The notes under the pieces are model-generated. The model was not told the DNA's origin. It was given only the letters and a program-made list of their open reading frames with translations, and made no database searches. Of a DNA stretch of 64,000 nucleotides, positions 53,277-64,000 are shown one piece after another (within the stretch, counting starts at the first letter, position 1; every line of letters begins with the position of its first letter). The DNA is from Saxidomus purpurata. Taxonomy: Eukaryota > Mollusca > Bivalvia > Venerida > Veneridae. The position numbers were made by a program, and so were the translations under genes. The DNA is taken from assembly GCA_022818135.1 (NCBI GenBank), contig JAFMSR010000006.1, positions 33,458,997 through 33,522,996 of the forward strand. Reading direction: 5' to 3'.

Positions 53277-55673
53277 TACGGAAGCCCAATAGTGCCACTT
53301 TGTTTGTTTTTTTAATTGATTTTTTCAACATAACTAAGTTGAAAATTCAAGATAGTAAGTTGAATATTCAAGATACTAAGTTGAAAATTCAACTTACTAA
53401 GTTGAATATTCAACTTAGTAAGCTGAATATTCAACTTACTAAGTTGAATATTCAAGATACTAAGTTGAATATTCAAGATACTAAGTTGAATATTCAAGAT
53501 ACTAAGTTGAAAATTCAACTTACTAAGTTGAATATTCAAGATACTAAGTTGAATATTCAAGATACTAAGTTGACAATTCAACTTACTAAGTTGAAAATTC
53601 AACTTACTAAGTTGAAAATTCAACTTACTAAGTTGAAAATTCAAGATACTAAGTTGAAAATTCAAGAAACTAAGTTGAAAATTCAACTTAGTAAGTTGAA
53701 TATTCAAGATACTAAGTTGAATATTCAAGATACTAAGTTGAATATTCAAGATACTAAGTTGAAAATTCAACTTACTAAGTTGAATATTCAAGATACTAAG
53801 TTGAATATTCAAGATACTAAGTTGAATATTCAACTTACTAAGTTGAATATTCAAGATACTAAGTTGAAAATTCAACTTACTAAGTTGAAAATTCAACTTA
53901 CTAAGTTGAAAATTCAAGATACTAAGTTGAAAATTCAAGAAACTAAGTTGAAAATTCAACTTAGTCAGTTGAATATTCAAGATACTAAGTTGAATATTCA
54001 AGATACTAAGTTGAATATTCAAGATACTAAGTTGAATATTCAAGATACTAAGTTGAAAATTCAACTTACTAAGTTGAATATTCAAGATACTAAGTTGAAT
54101 ATTCAAGATACTAAGTTGAATATTCAAGATACTAAGTTGAAAATTCAACTTACTAAGTTGAAAATTCAAGATACTAAGTTGAAAATTCAACTTACTAAGT
54201 TGAAAATTCAAGTTACTGATTTTAGTACTTAGTATCTTGAATTTTCAACTTAGTAAGTTAAATTTCCAACTTAGTAAGTTGAATTTCAAACTTAGTATCT
54301 TGAATATTCAACTTAGTAAGTTGAATATTCAACTTAGTAAGTTGAATTTTCAACTTAGTATCTTGAATATTCATATTCAACTTAGTAAGTTGAATATTCA
54401 AGATAGTAAGTTGAATATTGAAGATACTAAGTTGAAAATTCAACTATATTACTTAGTCTTGAATTTTCAACTTAGTAAGTTGAATTTTCAACTTAGTAAG
54501 TTGAATTTTCAACTTAGTAAGTTGAATTTTCAACTTAGTATCTTGAATATTCAACTTAGTATCTTGAATATTCAACTTAGTAAGTTGAATTTTCAACTTA
54601 GTATCTTGAATTTTCAACTTAGTAAGTTAAATTTCCAACTTAGTAAGTTGAATTTTGAACTTAGTAAGTTGAATATTCAACTTAGTAAGTTGAATTTTCA
54701 ACTTAGTATCTTGAATATTCATATTCAACTTAGTAAGTTGAATATTCAAGATAGTAAGTTGAAAATTCAAGATACTAAGTTGAAAATTCAAGAAACTAAG
54801 TTGAAAATTCAACTTAGTAAGTTGAATATTCAAGATACTAAGTTGAAAATTCAAGATACTAAGTTGAAAATTCAAGAAACTAAGTTGAAAATTCAACTTA
54901 GTAAGTTGAATATTCAAGATACTAAGTTGAATATTCAACTTACTAAGTTGAATATTCAAGATACTAAGTTGAAAATTCAACTTACTAAGTTGAAAATTCA
55001 AGATACTAAGTTGAAAATTCAACTTACTAAGTTGAAAATTCAAGTTACTGATTTCAGTACTTAGTATCTTGAATTTTCAACTTAGTAAGTTAAATTTTCA
55101 ACTTAGTAAGTTGAATTTTCAACTTAGTATCTTGAATATTCAACTTAGTAAGTTGAATATTCAACTTAGTAAGTTGAATATTCAACTCAGTAAGTTGAAT
55201 TTTCAACTTAGTATCTTGAATATTCATATTCAACTTAGTAAGTTGAATATTCAACTTAGTAAGTTGAATATTTAACCTAGTATCTTGAATTTTCAGCTTA
55301 GTAAGTTGAATTTTCAACTTAGTATCTTGAATATTCAACTTAGTATCTTGAATTTTCAACTTAGTAAGTTGAATTTTCAACTTAGTATCTTGAATCTTCA
55401 ACTTAGTAAGTTGAATATTCAACTTAGTAAGTTGAATATTCAACTTAGTATCTTGAATATTCAACTTACTAAGTTGAATTTTCAGCTTAGTATCTTGAAT
55501 TTTCAACTTGGTATCTTGAATTTTCAACTTAGTAAGTTGAATTTTCAACTTAGTATCTTGAATATTCAACTTAGTATCTTGAATATTCAACTTACTATCT
55601 TGAATTTTCAACTTAGATATTTTGAAAAAATCAATTTAAAAAACAAACAAAGTGGCACTATTGGGCTTCCGTA
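53277..55673. mobile_element. Fold-back transposon built of 21-bp repeats
   Basis: The element starts TACGGAAGCCCAATAG and ends with the inverse; about 45 bp are near-perfectly inverted at the two tips. ATTTGGTA flanks it at 53271-53278 and 55674-55681, a target-site duplication of 6-8 bp (TA overlaps the tip). The interior is a 21-bp unit (TTGAATATTCAAGATACTAA plus G), itself palindromic, in blocks of alternating orientation: forward 53337-54225, reverse to about 54400, short forward, reverse 54450-54730, forward to 55060, reverse to 55615. It has no transposase, so it is mobilised in trans. Long frames in both strands (up to 333 codons) arise because 21 is divisible by 3 and the unit has no stop. 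Confidence 0.9.
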
Positions 55674-55681
55674 ATTTGGTA

Positions 55682-56393
55682 AGCGCCAACTCACAGTTGG
55701 GAACTTATTTAAGTATCCTTGTAAAAATAATGATCAGGAATAAAACGAATTAGCTTTTATATTTTTCTGTCTAAATTTCTGAATCTTAACAAGACAAATT
55801 TTACAAAAGAACTCTCCCTATACAAGTGTCAATAGGTACAAGTGATGTCTAACATTTGTATCTCATACTTTTCTTTTTAAAAAGTCGGACCACATAAATT
55901 TACGGCCAAGTAATATAATTTTCATTCGGGATGTTCATAAATATACTTTGGTCGAAAGACGATTTGTTAAGGTACTGTATCGAAAAAAGATGCACACTGC
56001 ATCACCGTTTCGCTATACGCAGAAAAAGAAGAGACTTGTGTCCGAATCTATTTACACGTACATTGATTTAAGTACTGTAATACATTTCATTTAACCAAGC
56101 ATTCGCTTAAAAGGAATAATCCATCTTTTAATTTGGACATTGCAATTAACTGTTCAAAGAGGTATTGTTATATTATTAAAGATGCACAATCTCATTTAAA
56201 AGTACAAACTTAACTTGTCCAAAATATACAATTGCTATTGATTATTATTATTATTAATTGTTAGTGTCTTTGGTAAATCAAACCAGAGTTAAGAATAAAG
56301 TAAAATTCCTTTTACGACTTTGGAAAGGCCTGTAAAATTTGATTAGTTTATACTAATTTATTTATTCTCGATTGCGAAACAAGTTTTTACAAC
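55682..56393. other. Non-coding stretch
   Basis: AT-rich; no gene or structured repeat recognised. Confidence 0.5.
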
Positions 56394-56565
56394 TTATGAT
56401 AATCGCTCTCGAGACTCATTCCAGGTGGAATCAACCTCGAAGAGAGAGAGGCAATGTGGAATTAATTGTGTCTTGCCTAAGGACACTGCCGACATGACGA
56501 TGGTAGGGATCGAACCCGGGGCCCTTCGATCCTGAGGCGAACGCGCTACCACTGCGCCAATCAAA
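56394..56565 (-). mobile_element. tRNA-derived SINE
   Basis: On the minus strand a tRNA-like head has an A box (TGGCGCAGTGGTAGCGCG, near 56542-56559) and B box (GGGTTCGATCCC, near 56506-56517), the internal pol III promoter. It is followed by GTGTCCTTAGGCAAGACAC, a core motif common to animal SINEs, and a short tail. Not a functional tRNA gene: no 3' acceptor stem. Confidence 0.8.
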
Positions 56566-58174
56566 TTTTGTTGAAACTGGTCCACTGGTAATGGGCATAC
56601 TGGTCGAAATAAAATGTTGATAACACAAGATGACAGACCTCACAGAGGGCAATTATGATAGTTTAGTAGGCACTTGATGCTCATGAGAGCTGTAAAGAAA
56701 AGACCAGATTTAATTCGTAAACTTTATTGTACATTTATGTATACATATATGAAGAATATAGATATCTAGTTAGGTAAGCATGAGTCTTTAACAAAGAAGA
56801 CAACAGGATAAAATAGACAAGCCAGTTCTGTTCAGTCTGGCTTGATTATTTTCACACTAATCAAGCGGTTCTAGTCACTGTCAATTTTTACGACAAAGTT
56901 GCTCAAATCAAGTTCATTTAAAAGCACCCCTTTACACATGTCTTCACTACTATAGGCGTGATCCACTTTGTGATATATACAGAGTACTAGTATATACTAA
57001 TCATTTAACGACTATACTACCAATATATAATTTGGAGTTATTGTGTAGATTCTGATTTAATATCTTTAGTACATATAATGTATAGCAATTGCAACTGCCA
57101 CAGTAATCTTATCACTTCAACTTTGCAACAAATCACTTAAGTTTGGTAAAGTGCATCACTCAACTACTTATTCTGGCAAACGTTTGTGGAAAATTATTGC
57201 GAAATAAAACACAGTAACACTGTTAAGCTCAAAACATAATGTATTGTTAAATATAATACTGTGTTATTAGTAACTAACTCTTATGTTAAGACAGCAACTG
57301 TAAAAAGTTTTTTATATATATCTAACATTGATACATATACATTTTCCACAAAAAATATCACCAATAAAACATCCAACTGACAAATACGTTTTTAATAGCA
57401 TCAAATATGACGTAGTGGGATGCAAGTATGGTATCAGTACATTTTTGTATTTAACAGAAAATATGAAATATGATACTAGTAGAATATAAAGTATGGACTG
57501 CAACAGACAATAGGTGGAAAAGCAACGCCAGAAAAAAAGCGATAAAGTGGATTATACATGGTGTTGCACATCAAGGCATGATACTATGTACAACTAACGT
57601 CAATTTAAAATCCAAGGGAATATAATATAGCCCAATAAGCATTTTATCATAAACGGTAGTAAATATGAAGTTTACAAACGCTTTATGTACAGGAAATCAA
57701 ACTAATGTTGTTATATTGAGTCACCCAAAGTAAAATCTCCAAAGTGTAGTTAGAAAATGTCGTTTTAACAAATAAACATTGCTATTTATCATGATCAGAA
57801 TAAAACATCAAAACCTTCATTAGCTGTATTTAATCAAAAGCACAAATTTTAAAATATGAATTACCTACAAGTAGGTAAGTTCTGTTCAATTTAAAGGGAG
57901 TTAGAAAACAAATTCATGTTAGCAAAAGACAATTTATCTTATTTCAGCTACACATGCATTTGTAATCAATGGTAAGTTTATATTATAAAGATATACGTAT
58001 ATTGAATGACATGGTATTCACACATGTCAAATCTTACTACATAAATTATATTTTCAGACGCATATTTGCTAATTGAAAATATCTTTGGAAAAGAAAATGA
58101 CATATCACTTTGTACATGTAGCAGCTATGCGCTGAAAACTTTTTGTTATACGAATTATATTAGATTAGGTTACA
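56566..58174. other. Non-coding stretch
   Basis: AT-rich; short frames only, none with a recognised motif. Confidence 0.5.
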
Positions 58175-58482
58175 ATAAATTTCTCATCACATTTAATTTA
58201 AACAGCAAAGTAAATAACGAAATGTTCCAAACATATAAACTAAGTATCATTTGTCTAAATTCCATACTTCGTCTAAAAGTAAAATTAAAATGTAGCAAGA
58301 TCTGACACTACAAAGTGAATAAAATGAACACTAAATTTCTCTTCATATTTAAACATTAAATTAAGCAGCAAAAAATAACAAACTTTCAATATATACAATA
58401 TCATTTGTCTGATGGCATACTTTGTCTAAAAGTAAAAGTAAAATGAAACAAGAGCTGTAACTGTAAAGTGGCATATGCCCTA
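58175..58482. repeat. Diverged tandem duplication, unit about 160 bp
   Basis: AATTTCTC, CAGCAAA, ATCATTTGTCT, CATACTT and GTCTAAAAGTAAAA occur in order at 58175-58320 and again at 58336-58480. Confidence 0.7.
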
Positions 58483-60372
58483 AAGGGAAGCTTCGATTGA
58501 AAATAACAACACTTAACTCACTGCATTTAAAACAAACGTAATTTCCGTATGTCCTCTTGTGTAATTTCAAGATTTAACTGAAATTAAAGTAATGATTCTT
58601 GTGCACTGCCCTTCTCTCATAGTATGACGGTAGTATCAATTAATTACCTGTAATTACTTTTGAGTTATGCTCTGTACAAGTAAATGTAAACAAAGCAGTA
58701 GCTCTTATTATGGAACTAGATTGTTTCTTGAGCAGTGTGCAGTCTAATTTCCTTAAATACCCTTTAGTTATAGCCCGCACAAAAAAGGTGGATGGTAAAA
58801 CGGAAGGAATATCCAATCACTGTAGAACTACCAAGCACAATTTTATATCAGAGAAATGACACCAAAACAATCCTCTAACTCTGTAGATAGCAGCAGAAAT
58901 AGCAAACACCGATGCTCCAATATCAATTACACGTTTTCACTGGTTTTACCTATCAAGAAAAACAGACACAGATCAGGCAACACGCTACACTATGCAGAAA
59001 GTAAAAGATGTTACAAAACGTTATCACATAGAAACAGTTTGTTATTGTTAAGGTTTGCAACAACATTCTTCGGCATCCTGACCCACACAACACGACACCC
59101 ATTATGAGAATAACCAGCCAATACGTCTAATATCAAAGTATACATTTGCAGCGCTTCCATCAAGTAACATTTAATCATGAAACACGTAATTAAGAATAAA
59201 ACAATACAGGATACAGTTATTTTACAACAAAATCTCTTTTATGTGATGTATATATAAAGTTGTATAAGTCCGTTTACATATAAACTGTAATATCCATAAC
59301 AGCATAATTTAAAGCAACTGAATCAAATGACTACTTTAACAAGGCTACAGTAGCAACATATGTGTTCTTCTCTAATCTACTAATCTTACAGAAACACCAC
59401 TTAAGCAAAGGTATGTAAATATTCAAACCAAACTACATAATAAAGCTTTAGTTATAGTAGTAAAAATGTTTCAATTTCAATTTTAATACGTTCAAACTTT
59501 GTTTTATGTCATACCCTTGAATTTCGTATATTTTGACGATGAGTACCTCTTCCACAAGGCCTTTTGTGACTTGTTGTGCATTATATAAACAAATTAAGGC
59601 TCGTTGTACACGGATGTTTCAAGTATATAAAGACAGTGATTTCTTTATGTGCAGGCTGTGTAGTTTTGTAGAAAGCTGAGCTAAATATGGACTTCAAAAA
59701 CCAAAGGTATTCCTTAAATTGATACATTTTTATTTTTATTTTCTTTGTCAAAGTACTTATTTGATAGTCAGACATCTTTTTTATCAGACAAAAGTTGCCA
59801 GATAGCTTCGTGTTCTTCAAAATTGACATAGGGTTACGTACACAGGCAACTTCAAATGTCCGGCATAGCATAGTCCTTAAGTGTGAGTTTTTTACCCCCC
59901 TAGGCCATATTGCAAATATGATACTTTATGGAATTTCTGTATAAATGTCACAATATATTTCCTTCTCAAAATAAAACAAGACATTATTTCTAAAAAATAC
60001 ATGTACGCGCATTATACCAGACGTGAGGAATACAACTTTTTTTTTAATTATTACGTAACTCTATTATGAGCTGTCTTTGTCAACAAAAGCCATTGCATAC
60101 AACATGCACCATTTATTTTAACCCTGTGGTATTATCATATCTGACATGCACTGTAATCAGTCGAAATAATGTCTGTTTTAAAAAAAAATATTTATACACA
60201 AGCGTAGGTTGTTTATTTTAAAATATTTAATATTCTAAAAGGTACACTAATATATAATTATGTAATTTAAAATTGCGTTCGAATTGTAATGATAAAGTAA
60301 TTTTAAATGAACTATGGAAAACACAAAGCTCTATGATAGTACAATGATGATACAGGAGTAATCGTCGTGACA
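58483..60372. other. Non-coding stretch
   Basis: No supported gene. It should include the 3' flank of the second EGF/SEA-type gene. Confidence 0.5.
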
Positions 60373-60397
60373 TCATTTGGCGGTATTCTTACGACAT
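60373..60397 (-). pseudogene. Former terminal exon of the paralogous membrane protein gene
   Basis: TTTTCTTACAG acceptor, 25 bp ending TGA, then TGTCACG, exactly as at 65-89. Joining it to the paralog's transmembrane exon makes an immediate TAA, so it is probably only untranslated now. Confidence 0.45.
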
Positions 60398-62163
60398 CTG
60401 TAAGAAAATAAAAATAATATTTAAATAATTGTTTAGAGGATTTCAAAAATCAAAACCAAACGTATTTGATATTATCATATCTTCTTTACATGAAAAGCTG
60501 TATAAAAATACACTTATTTCCGGAAAGTGATTATTATTTAATAATATTTGCACCATAATTGGATTTTGCCCTACAACAACCATTGTAACTTTTTCATATG
60601 CTAATCAATATACTGCGATAAAATCAAAGTAAAATCTTGCTAACATTCTTTTCATGTACAATCAGTTTGAAACAAAATACAGTTTTGATACTTTTTTTTC
60701 AAACTACAACACGTAATATAAATTAATTAAACAAACAATAATCATTCGCTGATTGCGCAAGAACTAAAATTACAAATAGTGTTGAATTTAAGTCAATCGG
60801 AGGCGTTATCCAGGGAAGACGCCAAATGGTGCCTTACATAAACAAAAAGTTCCTTTGTGCGCACATGAGTATAAATCAGCTGGGAAAGTCTGTTCTAAAT
60901 ATAAATATTATGGGTGAAAGTTTTCCGTCTTATTTTCGGTATTTTCGGAAAAAAGTAGAAGGTCATGTACATAAAAAAGAAACGGAATTTTCCAAGTCGG
61001 TCTATTTTTAGACATTGATCTGTTTCGAAGACGACGCCATATTGAATAAAATGTAAAGATTTTTTCAGGGCCAGGATACAATACCAATGATGGTGTATTT
61101 GAATTAATTTCATTACATTTGTTCTAATGCTACCTCAATGTATATTATATGTAAACGACAAGTACACTCAGCATTTACAGTATATAAACGAAACTTGAAA
61201 GTAAATGTATAAAACGACGAAACAGTTTTGCAACTTCTACATGCAATTAATTTTACCTGAATATTAAATGAATTAAACTTGATTTTTTACCAGAGATGTA
61301 TGGGCTATTAAACTGCTTATCCTACCTCAGTTTAAGCAAGCTGGCATGTACGAAATTGCCTTCTATCAGTATCTCGATACTTTGACTCGATTTTTGTATG
61401 TTACTTTCTATATCCTTTAGGGGAAAAACTACTTTAAGTATTCGCGATTTATACATTCTTTATTCTGTCAAAAAGTGAAATTCATAAATAAATAAGAAAA
61501 TATGAATTGGCTTAAGTTTCAGCGACTTGGAACTTGCTGATTTAACTTTTTTTTTTTAAAGCCAACCGACAAATGACAGTATTTTAATAGTAGAAAATGT
61601 TACACGATACTTTGATGTGTTTCTAAATCAGAATTTTGCAAACACCCGATATATTTAATTGCTTAGTAATTATAGTACATGGAATTATTTAAACAGACAA
61701 CGCAGCATGACTATATTGTACTTTAACAGGATACGAATTTCTTCACATTTTTGCAAGAATATACTTTGCTCTTGCAACAGAAACAGTTTTTATTTGTTAA
61801 AATAGACAAAATGACTAAAAATGCTTCGATAGCAATAGCTTTTAGCTGTAGCAATAGACAAAACTATCAATACTGGTAAAAACTTTCTCTGAAAAAAATG
61901 TGTATTTCATTGTCATGTTATTTGCGCCACACATGTTTGCATTATTCTGTAACTGGCTATAAATGTACATGTCATTTTATGTCAGTAAAATATATGTAAT
62001 GTTATATTATGTTAAAATGTGCCCTAAATTCATTAAGTGCACTGTGCTCACATGGACAAGACTAATTTTGATAAAAGGCAGAAGTATTGTAACAAACTGT
62101 GACAGAGATGCATATTTTAATCTAACGATGTAAAGACCACTGCTGGTCAGCATTGAGCACTTA
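60398..62163. other. Intron or 3' flank of the paralog
   Basis: Patches match 100-1000 of the window (for example ATGTGTTTC.AAATC.GAATTTT near 61615 and 500), showing that the whole 3' part of the gene was duplicated. No exon seen inside. Confidence 0.6.
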
Positions 62164-62276
62164 CTAGTATCTGTTCCTGATACGCCGCAAATATATAGGA
62201 CGTACTACTATAATCGCTAGGAGAATGACAAAGACGATAATTCCTGTCACTGTTGCACAACCAATATTGATGTATA
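62164..62276 (-). CDS. Transmembrane exon of a second, paralogous gene (partial)
   Basis: The exon encodes GIIVFVILLAIIVV followed by RPIYLRRIRNRY and TAG. It aligns with the exon at 1031-1148. The acceptor used here (TTATCCTTTCAG) comes from inserted DNA; joined in phase 1 it stays in frame. The rest of this gene lies beyond the right edge of the window. Confidence 0.6.
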
Positions 62277-62469
62277 CTGAAAGGATAAAGAAACGCAGGG
62301 TAAACATTTGAGGTGATTTAAAGTGATGTGTTTGGTGTTATATACAATATTTTATGAGTATAAAAAAACCATTTCTAATCAACATATTACCAACATCTCA
62401 TTAGATTTCGACCAATAGTGCATTTAGTAATTAAGGCACATTTGACGGTAACATCAATATCGCAAAGTT

Positions 62470-63310
62470 GAATCGACTCTCGTATGCCCCCACCCCCTCG
62501 CGCGCATCTGTCACAGTTCTGATTCTCTTGTGCATTGAATTCATCATTGCATTAATCCTTATCATGGGGATATTGTTCCACTCTTCCAACAATGCTGTCC
62601 TTAGTTGGCCAAGACTAGAGGGGTATTCCTACGCTCCTTATCCTCCTGTCAAATTGTCCTACAGATGTTCGACTAAAATTAGGCGACACTGTAACACAGA
62701 TGGAACTACAACCAGGCGGAGGATATCATCCTTATATATTACGGCGGTAAAAGTCCCGGCTACTACAATCAACGGTGACTTTACCCCGTGAGATATCCCT
62801 TCCAATATCATAACCGAGCCACCCCTAAACCTATCCCTCTCAAAAACGCAAGAGTCGGCGAAGTGTTCCCAACGTAGTCGACCGTCTCGACGAAAAGGGG
62901 GCTCATTTGTGAAAAAGATCCGTCCTCATTGCCTTATTGTAAATCGTATTGGAGCATACCAAGCCATACGACGCGCACGAGTGCGGGGCAGACCAACGTA
63001 AGAACGACGTGCTCGCAGACCAACTTCGCGCAATCGAGTTTTCGTTTACAGTTTTGGGATGAATGTGGCGCTTAACATTGCCTGTCATATAAATAGCGGT
63101 TTCGGTGGCATTAACATGGAGATTACGAATAGCCCTGTCTTGACGTTGCGACGTTTCCCGTGGACGTCCCGATCGCGGTCGGTCGGCAACACTTCCAGTT
63201 TCTCTCAAACAACGGGCAAGAAGTTCTATGGTGGAAAAATTCACACCGAACTGCCTAGCAACCTTTTGTTTCCTCTGACCTTGCATTAGCAATGCAATGG
63301 GCGGTTCTAG
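62470..63310 (-). mobile_element. Decayed Tc1/mariner-like transposase
   Basis: The first 130 codons (63292-62903) are open: a Tc1-type helix-turn-helix (QKVARQFGVNFSTIELL) then GSVADRPRSGRPRETSQ. Beyond the stop, frame-shifted remnants continue to 62470: FADSCVFERDRF, GGSVMI, EEWNNIP and INAMMNSMHKRI, the order seen in full Tc1-like transposases. Catalytic DDE residues cannot be read in one frame; inactive. Confidence 0.8.
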
Positions 63311-64000
63311 TGTTTACAATATTAAAATTCGTTAGATTATCCAATGACAACAATGGGACATCACGTGTCCAATGCTTGGCTTAGTTTGCACAAAAGAACA
63401 CGTGGGTTTGTTTGTAATGCTGTCTGTTAGCAGTTTTCCTATCAATGAAAAGAAAATAATCCCTTAACAATAGCCTTAGGTAGGCTTTAAATTTGTCGTA
63501 AAAACAGGAACGATCCATAGCCCCTGACCCCTCTGAACTTCTGTCAGCCGTACCATGATTGCAAGAGATTCAAATTCAATGTAAATTGCGGAAAGCGATG
63601 TATATACCTCAAGAGTATCAAGTGGCATGACAAGCTGTTTTGACGAACTTGTCATCCTCATTTTGCACGTGTTTTTTGCTTTCACTTTCTTTATGTTGCA
63701 CGGTGCAATACGCGGTTAAGTAACTTTAGGCACCAGTTTGAGTGCACAGTGACCAGGATAGTCGTCGTACCATTTTTCACAATTTTAGGCCAAGCATTTA
63801 AACTTGTTGCATATATTTTTACCCTGCGTATTTTTATCTTTTCAGTGTATTTTTCTGAAATAATGGAAGCTCTTTAGTCACGTCTGTATATGTGCATGCG
63901 TGTATAATTACATTCAACCTCGGTAGTGCAACAACGACAACTTATCTAGCACAGGCTGAGACAATTGCGCTTTAACCAATATGTATTCTTAATGTATTGC
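63311..64000. other. Tc1 flank and paralog intron
   Basis: From about 63840 the sequence again matches window bases 1145-1290 (GAAATAATGGAAGCTCTTTAG; CGACAACTTATCTAGC). The inserted block is therefore about 62277-63840, larger than the transposase remnant. Confidence 0.6.

Noticed and set aside
53231..55674. Long frames of 129-333 codons with (K-L-N-I-Q-D-T)n and (Q-L-S-K-L-N-F)n repeats on both strands
   Set aside because: They are translations of a stop-free 21-bp repeat inside the fold-back element, open on both strands; no promoter or non-repeat domain.
56500..56562. Functional tRNA gene
   Set aside because: A and B boxes are present but the 3' acceptor stem is absent and the unit continues into a SINE core; similar fragment at 30.8 kb.
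58856..59107. 83-codon plus-strand frame
   Set aside because: No splice, motif or codon pattern to support it.

Overview
The window looks like nuclear DNA of a bivalve mollusc. It is AT-rich, and its genes are split by GT-AG introns with EGF-type exon phases. It carries a tRNA-derived SINE, non-LTR and Tc1 relics, and GACGGACGGACAGACAGACGG-type repeats typical of molluscs. A venerid clam is a guess; no marker gene fixes the species.

1-27 kb (minus strand) holds the 3' 24 exons of one large single-pass membrane protein gene. In translation order: an EMI-like Cys-rich region, ten separate EGF-type exons in all, a roughly 1450-residue ectodomain of unknown family ending in an Ig-like domain, one exon with exactly 20 calcium-binding EGF repeats (20 x 123 bp), a SEA domain with a G-S autocleavage motif, a partial EGF-like segment, one transmembrane helix and a short tail. 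Every intron phase joins in frame. Introns carry a decayed LINE, a (CT)n tract, tandem repeats and a hairpin MITE. The terminal exons of a paralogous gene recur at 60.37-62.28 kb (minus) and run off the right edge. That copy has a decayed Tc1-like transposon inserted at the transmembrane-exon acceptor.

27-40 kb is gene-poor and full of palindromic MITEs, inverted repeats, SINE fragments and a hAT-like terminal repeat.

40-52 kb is the most unusual part. It has three about 90% similar intronless 479-residue Fanzor (eukaryotic TnpB, IS607/Fanzor2-like) genes, each followed by a conserved 127-130 bp right end that folds as a three-tier hairpin, the expected omegaRNA scaffold. Copies 1 and 2 keep D275, E423 and D458 (rearranged RuvC site). 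Copy 3 has E423 replaced by Ala and is predicted nuclease-dead. Between the Fanzors are compact genes that do not look like the EGF gene: a SIM + RING protein (SUMO-targeted ubiquitin-ligase architecture), a divergent 152-residue partner, two paralogous tiny zinc-ribbon ORFs, a 160-residue ORF with a decayed relative, and a frame-disrupted ORF with a weak sliding-clamp-like C-terminus. Several have TATA promoters with RFX X-box sites. This resembles an integrated mobile or viral island, though that origin is inferred.

53.28-55.67 kb is a complete fold-back transposon made of 21-bp repeats in alternating orientation, with terminal inverted repeats and a target-site duplication. 55.7-60.3 kb has a SINE and a small tandem duplication and no gene I can support.
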